Assembly: GCA_023333565.1 (NCBI GenBank)
Contig: JAJKFH010000115.1
Coordinates: 3,472,001-3,536,000 of the forward strand
Length of the DNA: 64,000 bases
DNA from: Puffinus mauretanicus
Taxonomy: Eukaryota; Chordata; Aves; Procellariiformes; Procellariidae
Direction: 5' to 3'
Shown one piece after another: positions 38,351 to 51,269 of this stretch. Below the pieces are notes generated by a model. That model did no database searches and had not been told where the DNA came from. It saw only the letters and a list, made by a program, of their open reading frames with translations. Made by a program: the position numbers and the translations under genes. The number at the start of each line of letters is the position of its first letter. Position 1 is the first letter of the stretch.

Positions 38351-39430
38351 CAGGGTCCTTTCCTGACACCATGTAGTTAAATTACTTTTGTAGTTTTAGG
38401 TGTCTGAAAAAAATCCTTTTCTTCATTTAAAAGATTTTTGAGAATGGAATTTCTCAAATGTTGGATCTGTAGTAGGTTGAGAAGACTGGACACACAGATC
38501 TAAGTCAGGAATTGTAATTAATTAGATATAAGTCAAATCTCTTTGAGAGTTGTTTATATGTAGCCACAAGAGAAATTTACAAATTATATTGAGAAGTATT
38601 ATTTCATTTTTTTATTCTGTTAAATCAAAGTACATCTGGGATGCTTACTTAGTCTAATCTTCTGAACACACAAGCTTTTCAGTTGTTTTTGAAAGCAAAG
38701 GCAGCTTTCTGAATGCCTGAATATACATTTTAGTTGCGAACATTATGCAGCTGAGTGTAAAATGTCAGGTTTATTTTTTAAAATCATGCTAACACATGCA
38801 TGCATCTATTTTGAAAGTAAAACACAAAGGCAGGGTGGTTTGTGTTTGGTTTTTTTTTCACCAGATTTCTCTATAACTTCTAAGTATTTCCAAAATGTGT
38901 AAATAAGATACAACGGATCATATTTGGGTATAAGATAAAACACAACTTTTTTTTCTAATATAATACAAATTAAAGTAACAAGCATCACACACAACAGAAT
39001 GTACATAAAGATGCTTTAACATAATTTTCAGTCTTCCAAAGAGGAAAGTCTCATCAAACAGATCAATCTGTCACAAAACAAAGGTCCAGACTCCTACATA
39101 TTTATTTATCCCATGTACCTCATTTCATGAGCTATCCCCCTCCACCCCTAACCCTCAGTTTTAGTAGAGCTACTGAGAAATTAAAACTTTATCTCACGTG
39201 AATCTGAATAATTAGGACTACTTCTGTTACAAATGATTTGGCTGCAGCATGCCACCAGCCTAAGAGTAGCAAGCTCAGGAAAGGAATATTACTCCTCCAA
39301 AAGAAGTCCACGATTTTCCCTAAAAGAGACTATCAAATGGCTCTCTACTGAGGTGGAAGGACTATGAATGTCTGCCTATAATGGATATGGCATTGTTAAA
39401 TAAGTAAATGTCTCACTTAAAATGTGCCCA

Positions 39431-39490
39431 TACATATATATATATATGTATATATGTATATATGATAGATATGTATGTTTATATATATTA
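39431..39490. repeat. TA-rich microsatellite
   Basis: Imperfect (TA)n/(TATG)n array of about 60 bases. Confidence 0.85.
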
Positions 39491-40028
39491 CAGATACAAA
39501 ATATGACATTTCTTTCAATTAAATCATGAAAATATGTATGAGAATTGATAATAAATTTCTAGCAACATAGAAGATGAATTATAGAAATGGCAGTTACTGC
39601 ATGTGTGTTTTTCTATGTTCAATTAACAATTCAGCTTGAATTCTATTATACGTCACCATTTTTCTTTCTTGCCAATCACATAGTCATTTTGGAAATTTTC
39701 TGTGTCATATACAGCCTTCACAGAGTCAAGAAAATGAAGGCAAGAAAAGGCTTATCCTGGACTATCTTGTCTAACTCCTGCTTATTTGAAAACTACTTTA
39801 TATTATTCCCACTGATACTCATCTTTTACTAAGTACATGGAACAAGATAGCTTACAGCATTTCTCATGGCAATCACTGTATTTTTCTTAATACCTAGCAA
39901 AATGCACATCTGTAAGTTTTCACAATGACAGCAATCCTGATGCTCACATTTACTTTATTATCTAACCAGATGCCTCAAAAGACTTTCCAGAATAACTTTT
40001 TCCTACAACCTCATAGATATATGACACT

Positions 40029-40060
40029 GATCAAGCATGACTAAGATCAAGCATGATTAA
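40029..40060. repeat. 16-bp tandem duplication
   Basis: GATCAAGCATGACTAA is followed directly by GATCAAGCATGATTAA, one base different, and then a third partial GATC. Confidence 0.75.
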
Positions 40061-43000
40061 GATCTGTGCAAGTATCAATTTTATCCCTTTTGAGAATTGT
40101 TCATATCTTCATATTTAAAACAAATATTGCTCACACCTAACTGGTAATTTAAAAAAAAAAAAGAAACAAAACAACCTAACTTTCTGTCCACTGAAGTATG
40201 TACACGTGTGTGAATATCCTGCATTTAACAGAGTTGCTGCCAATAAACTGCAAATTCTTATCAAAGCTTCCTGTCAGAAAGCCAACTCAATAACAGTTAC
40301 TTCACTCTGCTCCAAGGCAAATGATAAATAGCCTGTGATAAATAAGGCTATGTACACAGTATATTGGAGACGTAAACAAAAAATCGAAAGGTTTATTTCC
40401 TCATAAAGTCAAAATATGTGACAGTTGTGAAAAAAACACCTAAATAATAACCACTTCTTTAGTGCACTGAGGTGATTAAGAGGGAGGACAGGAAAAAAAG
40501 TCTTCTATTTCATAGTCCGGAAGACTAATACTTACTGACTTCATGAATAAGATTTTAAAAGATACCTTGGCTATCAGGAATGTGCGTCTACCCGAGGAAG
40601 ATAAACAAAGTATTTAAGAGCATATATTCAACTAATTTTCATTGACACCTAGACACCCCAGTGTGTAAACCTTTGGGAATTAGCTCAGGTATTTCTAAGA
40701 GTGTTTCTCAAACAAGCAATTTGGAATCAATACCTTTAATCTTTATCAACCAGAACTTTTCAAATCTATGAGATTTATCCAAATGAGATCGTCCTCATGA
40801 TGTGCATCGTTTACTGTGACTGTAATCTTGCAATCAATAGCCAATGCACTTGTGATTAATTTGCAAACGTAGTGAAAATTCAACAGTCTTTAGCAGATGT
40901 GAATCTTTTGACAGATTGTACTCAAGACGTTTGAATACTTTTGTCTAGAAATAATAACAGGAAAATCCCTAGAGTGACCCTACTTAGTATTCTGGGTGGT
41001 TTGTCTACATGTGCATACACATACACATGTATATACTTACATTTGTATTTACTTATATATACCCATGCAAGTTGTAGAAGTGTTTTGCATTTGTCTAAAA
41101 ATAGTACTCTAGCTAATGTAATTTTAAGAAAGCCCATGACTAGGACAACCCTGGAATTTGTTTCATTTTCACTGCTTTAGACTCCATTTCTCTTCCAAAT
41201 TACAAGTCTTTATTGTCATTTCCACACACAACATCCACAGTATCTAAACACAATAGAAGCAAGAGGCTTTCACAAATCACATATTATAAATTAATGTAAA
41301 TTTGAGTTTACTAATAATATCTTAATTTACTGCATTTTCATAGAACATTACTATTTTCCAAAGCTGTATTAATGTTTAAAGAGACAGACTTTGTCACCAC
41401 CCAAACAGGAGTTCCCACAGAAGATGAAAATGCCCCCAGATAAAATAAATATAAGGCCAGCCTGTTGTCTTATTAATAATGGACTACATTCTCATAGTCA
41501 TAATAGAGATTCACGTATGGTTTCAAATTGCACTTGTTTGCAGAGCTGGCAAACATAGAAACTCTGTAAAGATTTTTATTTAATTGTATTAAAGAAGAAT
41601 TTTGAAGATGCAAATGAGAATGAGATTCTAATTCCCAGTCATAGATAGAAATCCATAGTAAAGAGACACTCCAAAATCTAATAGAGAGATACAAAAGCTG
41701 AGCTCAAAAAAAGAGAGCAAATGAAAAATAGGTACAGAAAGCTAACTTGTTCCTTCCAAAAAAATTCATAAACCTGTCTGTGTTGTATTCTAAAATACAG
41801 AACTGTACAGGCATGTAGATCAGAAACTCAAAGTTTAGTCCTAAAAAGTGGCAATTATTGAAAACTGTTTCTTTTAAGCTTGCTTTTTTGCTCTGAAGTG
41901 AAACCTTTAGAGATTGTATGGAGGACCCCAGGTAACTTCTTTTGAGAAAAGAAAAGGGCAAAGCAGAAAGCTTCTTAAAGGTGTGCTACATGAACAAAAG
42001 GCCCTGAGATTAGTGAAGAAATAATATCCCTATGATTACTTCATTATTTTATACATTAAAAAGTGTAGATAGAACTAAAAACTTGGTTGGAACTGTTGGC
42101 TAGTAATTGGGATTTTTAATCAATAGATAACCACATTGCAGCCTTTACGAACTACTCCTTCTCCTAGTAGGATCAATGGGGACAAACTCTTCCTAAGTTT
42201 ATCATAAAAATAGCTGAAAGCTGTTTCTCTCTTTTGGAGTATTCCAGAAATTAAGATAGGGCAAAGGGCCAAGATCACCAGCTCTCATCTTTAAAAAGGA
42301 AATAAGCCTTCAAGGATTCTTAAGTGGTGGAGTTCCTGTGACTGACCTGCCATGGATGGCAGCTGTCAGTCCATAAAGCTGGTCTATTTCCACATAGTCC
42401 GTAAAAGTATTGTAGTCAGAGAAAGATTAACCAAAGTAATTAACTGCCATATTATGGCATTACTTGTTGCTCCTTTAACATATTGGTTTCATTAGCAACT
42501 AATTCTAGTTGGAACAACCTTACCATATGCATAGCAGCTCTGGGCCCAGAAACACACTACCAGTGAGTTTCATTATTATTTTGAATAGAAATTTTGAGGA
42601 TAATTTTGTGATTAATTCTTTTCATTTTTGTTTTTAATTTCTTTTTGAACATAGATAGCAGATACTTGCTCTGCCTAAAAGAAGTGTGTTTTCTAATTGT
42701 AAATATGTATAGCATGTTGAATAGAATGAAAAAGATTTCTAAGTTGCCGTTCATTTATTATGGATGGCAGATCACTTTATACTGTACCTATTTAGTCACT
42801 AGGAAATGCAATGCAAAAGCTAGTCAACATTAACACTTGAAAGAGTCTGACTACTCTTTTCTCTATCTTTTCACTGCCATTTGATGGCACCAGTATTGCT
42901 GTTTATGAAGTGACTTTATGGTGAGAAAGGGAAAAAGAAGCTTCCCAAAAGAATAAACATACACGGAGTTGTTCACCCACCAATATTTCAAGCTACTTCT

Positions 43001-45074
43001 CATTCTTTTTACTGTTTCCCACTTGTTATTGCATCCATAATGTTTTTCAAATTCTCATGCAGGTCATCTGATGCACTTCACAATTACAATTACTGCCAAA
43101 GGAAAACTAAAGTTACTGTATCAAGGTATTGAACAGCGGGAGGGCAAGGGCTAGAGGCTTTGTTCAGTTTTAGCCATTCTTTTCCAGTTCAATTTCAGAT
43201 ATTATGTTATAATGATGTATGTATTGTATTCACTGGCAAAAGCCTCTACCCCACACAGCATTTCAGGCAGATTAAATAGAGAGTAGTTCAGTCACATTAC
43301 ATCTTTCTATGTGGTAAGACAATCATTAGCACGTACTTCTTTAATGCAAGTTCTGATAACACAGTCTAAAATATTACTTCATTTTGTCATAGAAAAGGAA
43401 GCATTGAACAAAACTCCGAAATATTGAAACACAACACACACGAAAAATGATGAGAATTATTTCCCCATTATGTTTATAACATACAAGGCACTGTTTCTGG
43501 AGTAAAGGTGCATAAAAATAACATCTCATATTTCCAGAATGGGTGGTAATGTCCATCTGTTTTTACTGGTATGGAGTGAAATGGAGAGGAAAAAGTCATT
43601 CTGAGGGAAGAAGTAAGGCTATACCATGCAGCATAGCTTGGTTTTCTTGCATCTCTCATAAATTGCTTTTAGTCACATTAGCAGAGATTACAGTGGCTGT
43701 TTATGTACACCACAGTGGTGCAAAGTTTGAGATTCCTGGATGGGAGGTCAGTGGGCAGCCAAAACAAAGGTACAGTACCCATCTACAGGAGCTAGCATAT
43801 CAACTGACTTCTCGGTAAGCCATTCTGTGAGACTATATACAGAAAAATAAGAGACAGCATGTTTTCAAGTGAAATTAAGTTTCACCTCAAACCTATACAG
43901 TGGACTATTAAAAATCATCAACTTAGTAAAATGTAATTTATGAAATATTGCATCTCCTGTTTTATGCCACCTTTTTGCCTCCTCTTTTTTTTTTCTTTTC
44001 TATACATTTCTGCTCAATATATATGGCTGAACTACATTTTAAGTTCCTTCTTAATTTTCCAATGTCATGTTATTGCTCCTTTGAGTCTGGTTCCTCATGT
44101 TCCTTATTTGTTCTAAGTTGGTTTTATTTGTTTTTCTCAGTCATGCCCATTTATTCCTTTTGTAGCTTGGATCATTTATCTATTTACCTGTTGACACTTG
44201 CTCTTCTTCTGCTTTTACTCTTCTTTTTCCTTTGTTCTTACAAATCTTTTATGCTACCAACATTCTGGCCTTTTCTGCATCAAAGAAAAAGCAGTCTAGT
44301 GAAATCTCTGCTAAATTGTGGTCATGTACAAAAGAGCAAAGTTCACATTGCAGTTCCCTATTCCTTCAGCTTTCTAGATAGAGTTGTCTTCCAGTCAGAA
44401 CATAAGAGTTACATCTCAACCTTATTTAGCCCTGCCCTTTGTACAGAAAGCAGTCTGAAGTGATGTAGTCCAACTGATGCGGTAATGAGATCCTTGGTGG
44501 TAAATTCTGCGTATTCCTAAATTTTTTAGGCTTGGGTAGTGCCATATGACTGCTCCTAGTTCATAATTTCTCTAGTTCATTGCCTAAGCACAGAGTCCTA
44601 TCCAGAGAGAACAACCTGCTCTCAAAAACAAAAGTGGTTTAATACCTCTCAATATTTCTGTAGCTCACTTAAGATTTCACTCATGTCTTCAGCAGAGGCA
44701 TCTCCATAGTATGTCCGCATGAAAATAATCCTTGGAGCCATGCTGTCTGAGCAAACTATTTGTCCCCTTATCTTCTTTAGTCTTTTAGCCAAACAAAATT
44801 CCTAATTTTGCCTCCAGAGGTTTTCCAGAGCTCTCCCAAATCTTTTCAGCTTGTAAAAGTAATCCACTTCTAAAATCTTCCCTCCATGAATAAACTTGAT
44901 GAACAGCAGATTGTCATTGTGCTTGAAAACCGGAAGCAAGCACAAGCACTTCTCCTTTAGGGAGACAAAGTCCTTCCTGCCTCTCCACTTACCCCAGCTG
45001 GTCTTCTATTTCTGAAAATGAAACATCCTTTCTGCTTTGAGTGGAGCTCTCTCTTAAACAGAGCTAGATGCAAG

Positions 45075-45088
45075 CACACACACACACA
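45075..45088. repeat. Short CA microsatellite
   Basis: Seven CA units shortly before the composite CR1 block. Confidence 0.7.
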
Positions 45089-45290
45089 AAAGTTCTCTGT
45101 AAAAATCAGAACTTTTCAATAATTGCCAATTTTGACAGAAGTTGCCTTGAGAAAAAATAGAAACGAAGCTGTCTGGTAACTTAAAAAGCATACAGTTTCA
45201 GCATTTTCAGATTTTTTAATTTCCAAATTACTTTTTGAAAACTTTATATTAGAAGGCCAAATTCTAAACAAAACATCTTATTTTATTATG

Positions 45291-46031
45291 CGGGATATGG
45301 AGAAGGCTGAGGTACTCAATGACTTTTTTACCTCAGTCTTCACCAGCAAGTGCTTAAGCGTCACTGCCCAAGCCGCAGAAGACAAAGGCAGGGCCTGGGA
45401 GAATGAAGAGCTGCCCACTGTAGGAGACAATCAGGTCGAGATCATCTAAGGAACCTGAAGGTGCACAAGTCCATGGGACCCGATGAGATCCATCCGCGGG
45501 TCCTGAAGGAACTGGCAGATGAAATTGCTAAGCCACTATCCATCATATTTGAGAAGTCATGGCAGGCCGGTGAAGTTGCCGCTGACTGGAAAAGGGGAAA
45601 CATATCCCCCATTTTTAAAAAGGGAAAAAAGGAAGACTTGGAGAACTACAGGCCAGTCAGTCTCACCTCTGTGCCTGGGAAGATCATGAAACAGATCCTC
45701 CTGGAAGCTATCCTAAGGCACATGGAGGACAGGGAGGTGATTTGAGACAGCCAGCATGGCTTCACCAAGGGCAAGTCCTGCCTGACCAGCCTAGTGGCCT
45801 TCTACGATGGAGTAACTACATCAGTGGACATGGAAGGGCTACAGATGTCGTCTATCTGGACCTCTGTAAGGCCTTTGACATGGTCCCCCACAACATCCTT
45901 CTCTCTAAACTGGAGAGGTATGGATTTGATGGGTGGACTTTCCAGTGGATGAGGAATTGGTTGGATGGTCATATCCAGAGGGTAGTGGTCAACAGCTCAG
46001 TGTCAGATGGAGATCGGTGACAAGTAGTGTC
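45291..46031 (+). mobile_element. CR1 LINE fragment A: middle of ORF2 reverse transcriptase
   Basis: Opens at CGGGATATGGAGAAGGCTGA, which encodes the region just before the RT, and continues through [17 protein letters not shown], the [20 protein letters not shown] fingers motif and RT motif A (YLDLCKAFD, about 45853-45876) with its first catalytic aspartate. It stops abruptly after codons for VTSSV, where QGSVLGP would be expected next. The frame is broken by a stop at 45742-45744 and by frameshifts near 45800 and 46005. Both ends are truncated, and the next copy begins immediately. Inert. Confidence 0.92.
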
Positions 46032-46033
46032 AC

Positions 46034-46811
46034 ACAACAGAGATGACACCTGTGTGCGCTGTGACCAGGTGGATGATCTGCTCAGCCTGGTGGCAGAGCT
46101 GAAGGAGGAAGTGGAGAGGTTAAGGAGTATCAGGGAGTGTGAGAGGGAGATAGATTGGTGGAGCCACACCCTACCATCCCTGAGGCAAGGGCAGCACATG
46201 GAGGCTCCACAAGAAACGGAGGATCCCCTGCCCTCTTGCCACAAGGCAGAAGGAGGGTACCCAGGCGATGGAGGGGAATGGACACGACTGCCTCTGCTAA
46301 GAAAAAAAGGAGGGTAATTGTCATAGGTGATTCCCTTCTGAAGGGGATGGAGGGCCCAATTTGCCGGCCAGACCCATCCCACAGGGAAGTCTGCTGCCTC
46401 CCTGGGGCCCGGGTTAAGGACATTACTAGGAAGCTGCCCAGTCTGGTACAGGCCTCCGATTACTGCCCGCTACTGGTTATACAGGCTGGCAGTGAGGAGG
46501 TTGCAGAGAGAAGTCCAGAAGCGATCAAAAGGGACTTCAGGGCACTGGGGCGACTGGTGGGAGGATCGGGAGCACAGGTAGTGTTTTCCTCGATCCCTTC
46601 AGTGGCAGGGAGGAATACTGAAGGGAACAGGAAAATGCACCTGATCAACACGTGGCTTAGGGGCTGGTGCCATCGGCAGAATTTTGGCTTCTTTGACCGC
46701 GGGGAGGTTTACACGACACCGGGCTTGCTGGCGACAGACGAGTTCAGCTGTCTCACAGGGGGAAAAGGATTCTCACATATGAGTTGGCGGGGCTCATCGA
46801 GAGGGCTTTAA
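46034..46811 (+). pseudogene. CR1 copy B ORF1 remnant (zinc-binding, coiled coil, SGNH esterase)
   Basis: The first frame gives CVRCDQVDD followed by a leucine/glutamate-rich coiled coil (LLSLVAELKEEVERLRSI). A frameshift near 46250-46315 moves the frame to the second part, which begins VIVIGDSLLKGM, the GDSL motif of SGNH-fold esterases that CR1-type ORF1 proteins are known to carry. Homology continues to about 46790 and ends at a stop at 46809-46811. In active CR1 elements ORF1p is thought to bind RNA and assist retrotransposition. Here it is 5' truncated and frameshifted. Confidence 0.85.
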
Positions 46812-46878
46812 ACTAGATTTCAAGGGGGAAGGGGATAAAACCAGGCTCACTAGAGAAGAGCCTCGGGGCGGCACGCCA

Positions 46879-49226
46879 ATGTCGGGGGAGAAATCGGCAG
46901 CCCAGCTCAAGTGCCTCTATACCAATGCACGCAGCACGGGCGGCAAACAGGAGGAGCTGGAAGCCATTGTGCAGCGGGGTAGCTATGACTTAGTCTCCAT
47001 CACGGAAACATGGTGGGATGAGTCTCACGATTGGAGTGCTGCAATGGATGGCTATAAGCTCTTCAGAAGGGACAGGGGAGGAAGGAGAAGAGGTGGGGTA
47101 GCCCTGTATGTTAGGGAGTGCTTCGACTGTCTAGAGCTCAATGATAGTGATGATGAGGTCGAGTGCTTGTGGGTAAGGATGAGGGGGAAGGCCAACAAGG
47201 CAGATATCCTGCTGCGAGTCTGATATAGACCACCTAACCAGGATGAGGAGGCAGACGAAATATTCTACCAGAGGCTTGCAGAAGTCTCACAGTCGCTAGC
47301 CCTTGTTCTCGTGGGGGACTTCAACTTTCCGGACGTCTGCTGGAAATACCACACAGCAGAGAGGAAACAGTCGAGGAGGTTCCTGGAGTGTGTGGAAGAT
47401 AACTTCCTGACGCAGCTGGTAAGCGAGCCCACTAGGGGAGGTGCCTCGCTTGACCTGCTGTTCACAAACAGAGAAGGACTGGTGGGAGATGTGGTAGTCG
47501 GAGGCCAGCTTGGGCTTAGCGACCATGAAATGATAGAATACTCAATACTTGGTGAAGTAAAGAGAGGGACAAGCAAAACCGCTACTATGGACTTCCGGAG
47601 GGTGGACTTCGGCCTACTCAGGACACTGGTCGAAAAAGTCCCTTGGGAGGGAGTCCTGAAGGGCAAAGGGGTCCAGGAAGGCTGGACGTTCTTCAAGAAG
47701 GAAGTCTTAAAGGCGCAGGAGCGGGCTGTCCCCATGTGCCGCAAGAAGAACTGGCGGGGAAGATGACCGGCCTGGCTGAATGGGGAGCTCTGGCTGGGAC
47801 TCAGAAAAAAAGGAGAGTTTATCACCTTTGGAAGAAGGGGCAGGCAACTCAAGAAGAGTACAGGGATCTCATTAGGTCATTGCAGAGTAGAAATTAGAAA
47901 GGCAAAAGCCCAGCTAGAACTCAACCTGGCTGCTGTCGTGAGAGACAACAAAAAATGCTTTTACAAGTATATTAATAACAAAAGGAGAGCCAAGGAGAAT
48001 CTCCATCCTCTATTGGATGGGGGGGCAACGTTGCCACCAAGGACGAGGATAAGGCTGAGGTACTCAACACCTTCTTTGCCTCAGTCTTTAATAGTCAGAG
48101 CAGTTATCCTCAGGGTACTCAGCCACCTGAGCTGGAAGACAGGGATGGCGAGTAGGATAAACCCCCCATAATCCAAGAGGAAGAAGTTAATGACCTGCTA
48201 TGCCACCTGGACGTTCACAAGTCTATGGGGCCGGATGGGATCCACCCGAGGGTACTGAGGGAGATGGCAGAGGAGCTTGCCCAGAGAGTTGTGGTGAACG
48301 GAGTTAAATCCAGTTGGCGGCCAGTCACGAGCGGTGTTCCCCAGGGCTCAGTATTGGGGCCGGTCCTGTTCAATATCTTTATCAATGATCTGGATGAGGG
48401 GATCGAGTGCTCCCTCAGTAAGTTTGCAGACGACACCAAGTTGGGTGGGAGTGTTGATCTGCTCGAGGGTAGGAAGGCTCTGCAGAGGGACCTGGACAGG
48501 CTGGATCGATGAGCTGAGGCCAATTGTATGAGGTTCAACAAGGCCAAGGGCCGGGTCCTGCACTTGGGCCACAACAACCCCAGGCAACGCTACAGGCTTG
48601 GGGAAGAGTGGCTGGAAAGCTGCCCAGAGGAAAAGGACCTGGGGGTGCTGGCTGGCAGTCGGCTGAACATGAGCCAGCAGTGTGCCCAGGTGGCCAAGAA
48701 GGCCAATGGCACCCTGGCCTGTATCAGAAATAGTGTGGCCAGCAGGAGCAGGGAGGTGATCGTGCCCCTGTACTCGGCACTGGTGAGGCTGCACCTCGAA
48801 TACTGTGTTCAGTTTTGGGCCCCTCACTACAAGAAAGACATGGAGGTGTTGGACCGTGTCCAGAGAAGGGCAACGAAGCTGGTGAAGGGCCTGGAGCACA
48901 AGTCTTATGAGGAGCAGCTGAGGGAACCGGAGTAGTTTAGTCTGGAGAAGAGGAGGCTGAGGGGAGACCTCATCGTGCTCTACAACTACCTGAAAGGAGG
49001 TTGTAGCGAGGTAGGTGTTGGTCTCTTCTCCCAAGTAACTAGCGATAGGACGAGAGGAAATGGCCTCAAGTTGCACCAAGGGAGATTTAGACTGGACATT
49101 AGGAGAAATTTCTTTAGTGAAAGAGTGGTCAGGCCTTGGAACAGGCTGCCCAGGGAAGTGGTTGAGTCACCATCCCTGGAAGTATTTAAAAGACGTGTAG
49201 ATGAGGTGCTTAGGGACATGGTGTAG
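46879..49226 (+). pseudogene. CR1 copy B ORF2 remnant (APE endonuclease and reverse transcriptase)
   Basis: Starts MSGEKS...LKCLYTNARS, the usual opening of the CR1 apurinic-like endonuclease. Endonuclease motifs seen are SITETWWDE, VALYVRE, GDFNFPDVCW and LSDHEMIEY. A stop (TGA) interrupts at 47221-47223, with further breaks near 47763 and 48110. The RT resumes at about 48200 with [13 protein letters not shown], loses its fingers and motif A at about 48281, then shows [20 protein letters not shown] and the catalytic FADD (48423-48434). Stops follow at 48510 and 48933. The C-terminal region ends [11 protein letters not shown] at 49226. Inactive. Confidence 0.9.
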
Positions 49227-49303
49227 TGGGCATGGTGGTGTTGGATTGACGGTTGGACTTGATGATCTTAGAGGTCTTTTCCAACCTTAATGAGTCTATG
49301 AAT

Positions 49304-49403
49304 AATGGTTCTTTGTCCCTGCTCATTGCAGAGGAGGTTGGACTAGATGACCTTTAAAGGTCCCTTCGAACCCAAACTATTCTATGATTCTACGATTCTA
49401 TGA
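49304..49403 (+). mobile_element. CR1 3' tail of a different subfamily
   Basis: Directly after copy B lies a second CR1 3' end: GAGGTTGGACTAGATGACCT, AAAGGTCCCTTCGAACCC, and three ATTCTATGA/ATTCTACGA tail units. Its 3' UTR differs from copy B. It may be the right-hand end of the element into which B inserted (possibly fragment A's tail, in which case about 1 kb of A has been lost) or an independent truncated copy. Confidence 0.88.
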
Positions 49404-51269
49404 CCTTTTCTTAAAATTAAAGTTTGAATTGGTCTGAAATCCTTCTTTTATAAAAAATCAAAATCAAATTCAAAATGCATTTTGAAGTTACAGAATTCCC
49501 TTTGGAAAAGAAATGTCATGGTTCTGAATGATATTTAAATAACTGTCTGTCATTTTTTGATCCAGCATTCATGGTGGAATCTTGAAATATACTATGCTAA
49601 CAACATAATCTGTTCATTTTCTTCACCCAAGCTGGACAATACTGTTCAAAATGAAGGTTACAGAAAAAGTTATCAGTAAAAATAACATTTTCAAATAGAC
49701 ACAGATATATTCTGACTGGCAGAAGCTGTTTTAATTCATGTCAACCAAACAAGCCAAGTAGGAACAAGAGTTGCATGCTGAAGACTATGACTTTACATGA
49801 AAAGGTAGCAAAATGTGTGCCTATCTCATCTTGAGGAAGACCCCTTTTGCACTACAGCAATCCTCTGCAGGCTATTTAGTTCAACTTTGCAGTGCACTCT
49901 GATATCATGCTAGGAGACCTAATTATACCAGAGGGACTCTTTCAAAGACTGAACAGCACAAAAAATAGAAAGCATTTTTAACATCATTCAGAAAAGCATT
50001 CTCATTTCAAATGCTTTTTCAAATTTATGTCTCACTCTTCATGAGTTCTGGAAATCTGTTTCAGCGGGACTCAGTTCTGACACTGAGTTATACTGGCCTA
50101 GATATGGAGCGATCCCCTCTCTAATTCAATTTTCCTTTTTGGACTCTACATTCTTGCATGCACATACATGCATTCATATGCACACATAAACACACGCACA
50201 CAAAGACACTACTTACACAGATTTAGTCTAGATTTGTCTTCTCTCAGGTTATCTTCACAATTATCCTTCTGCATTTTTCCATCCTTACATTAGGACCCCA
50301 TCCATCACAGATATGTTGTCAAAGTGCTTAAGCTTCCAGACTCAAATGTACATCTAAGCAAAGAAGAAAAGGAAAAAAAAAAATTAATGCTGATGCTATA
50401 GCACTCATAAAGCCTGGCAAATTCAACACATTCAGCGAACTGCTGTTCCTTGCTTATTGTATGCAGGCATAGAGAGAATCTTTAAGAGACAAAGCCAACA
50501 AAACAATCTGCAAGCTGTGTGAAAGAAGTATTGAGGATTCATTAAAACAAAACAAAACAAATAAGAAGAAAAAAAAAGAAAAATTAAAAAGAAAGGAAAA
50601 GAAAATAAGACTTACCTCTTGAGAACTCTGAGACTTAGTTCCCATCCTGAGATGGGATAGGCTTGCTGGGTAGGATTGGGTTGAAGTTCACTTTGTTTTG
50701 CAGAAAAGCGATGTTATTACTCCTTAGACTGCTATTGTAGTCATTCTCGCATTTTCTCTGTCATCTTTCACACCAGTTTGCTCATGTGGTGTGTTGATAT
50801 TGGTTGGCTGCCAGAGGCCCACCGAGCTGCTCTCTCACTCCTCCTCCTCAACAGTACAGGGGGAGAAAATAAGATGAAAAGCTCATGGATTGAAATAAAG
50901 ACAAGGAGATCACTTACCAAGTACCATCATGGGAAAAACAGACTTGACCTGGGAAAATTTATTTAATTTATTGCCCATTAAAAATAGAGTTGGATGGTGA
51001 GAAACACAGACATAAACTAAAACACCTTCCCCCCACCCCCAATTCTTCCCAGGCTCTACTTCACTCTTTGATTCCTGCTTATGTTGGCAGCTGTGGAAGT
51101 ATCTCAGAAAGCTTCTAATTTCTAACCTAATAGCCTGATTCATATTCTAAATCATGCTGACTTCTGTTGACAAATGTGAGCAAAAGGCTGCTTGTGGGGT
51201 AATCTAGATTGTAAATAAACAAATGAATAAATACATCCGCATTCTGTGGGTACCATTCAGGTGGGGGTG

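Larger units (their letters stand above)
46031..49303 (+). mobile_element. CR1 LINE copy B: ORF1 to 3' end, with internal RT deletion
   Basis: A 3.3-kb CR1 in sense orientation to CDH9. It starts within ORF1, covers the ORF1 esterase, ORF2 endonuclease and RT with the C-terminal region, and ends in CR1 3' UTR (TTGGACTTGATGATCTTAGA, then TCCAACCTTAATG). Compared with fragment A and the family, it lacks about 0.44 kb of RT at about 48281, between codons for EELAQ and RVVVN, removing the fingers and motif A. Several stops and frameshifts are also present, so it cannot encode active proteins. GC content is clearly above the flanking intron. Confidence 0.93.

Noticed and set aside
43948..44463. 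171-codon open frame on the + strand rich in F, L, S and C
   Set aside because: Composition follows the T-rich DNA (long poly-F/L stretches). There is no domain, no splice context and no similarity to known membrane proteins that I recognise. It sits inside a CDH9 intron.
47265..47852. 195-codon minus-strand open frame
   Set aside because: Antisense shadow of the CR1 endonuclease remnant.
48348..49079. 243-codon minus-strand open frame
   Set aside because: It is the antisense of the CR1 reverse transcriptase region; the + strand carries the real CR1 motifs (QGSVLGP, FADD).
46879..49226. CR1 ORF2 as a possibly active or domesticated gene
   Set aside because: Several stops, frameshifts and a 0.44-kb deletion removing RT motif A rule out activity, and no intact domain-level frame suggests purifying selection.
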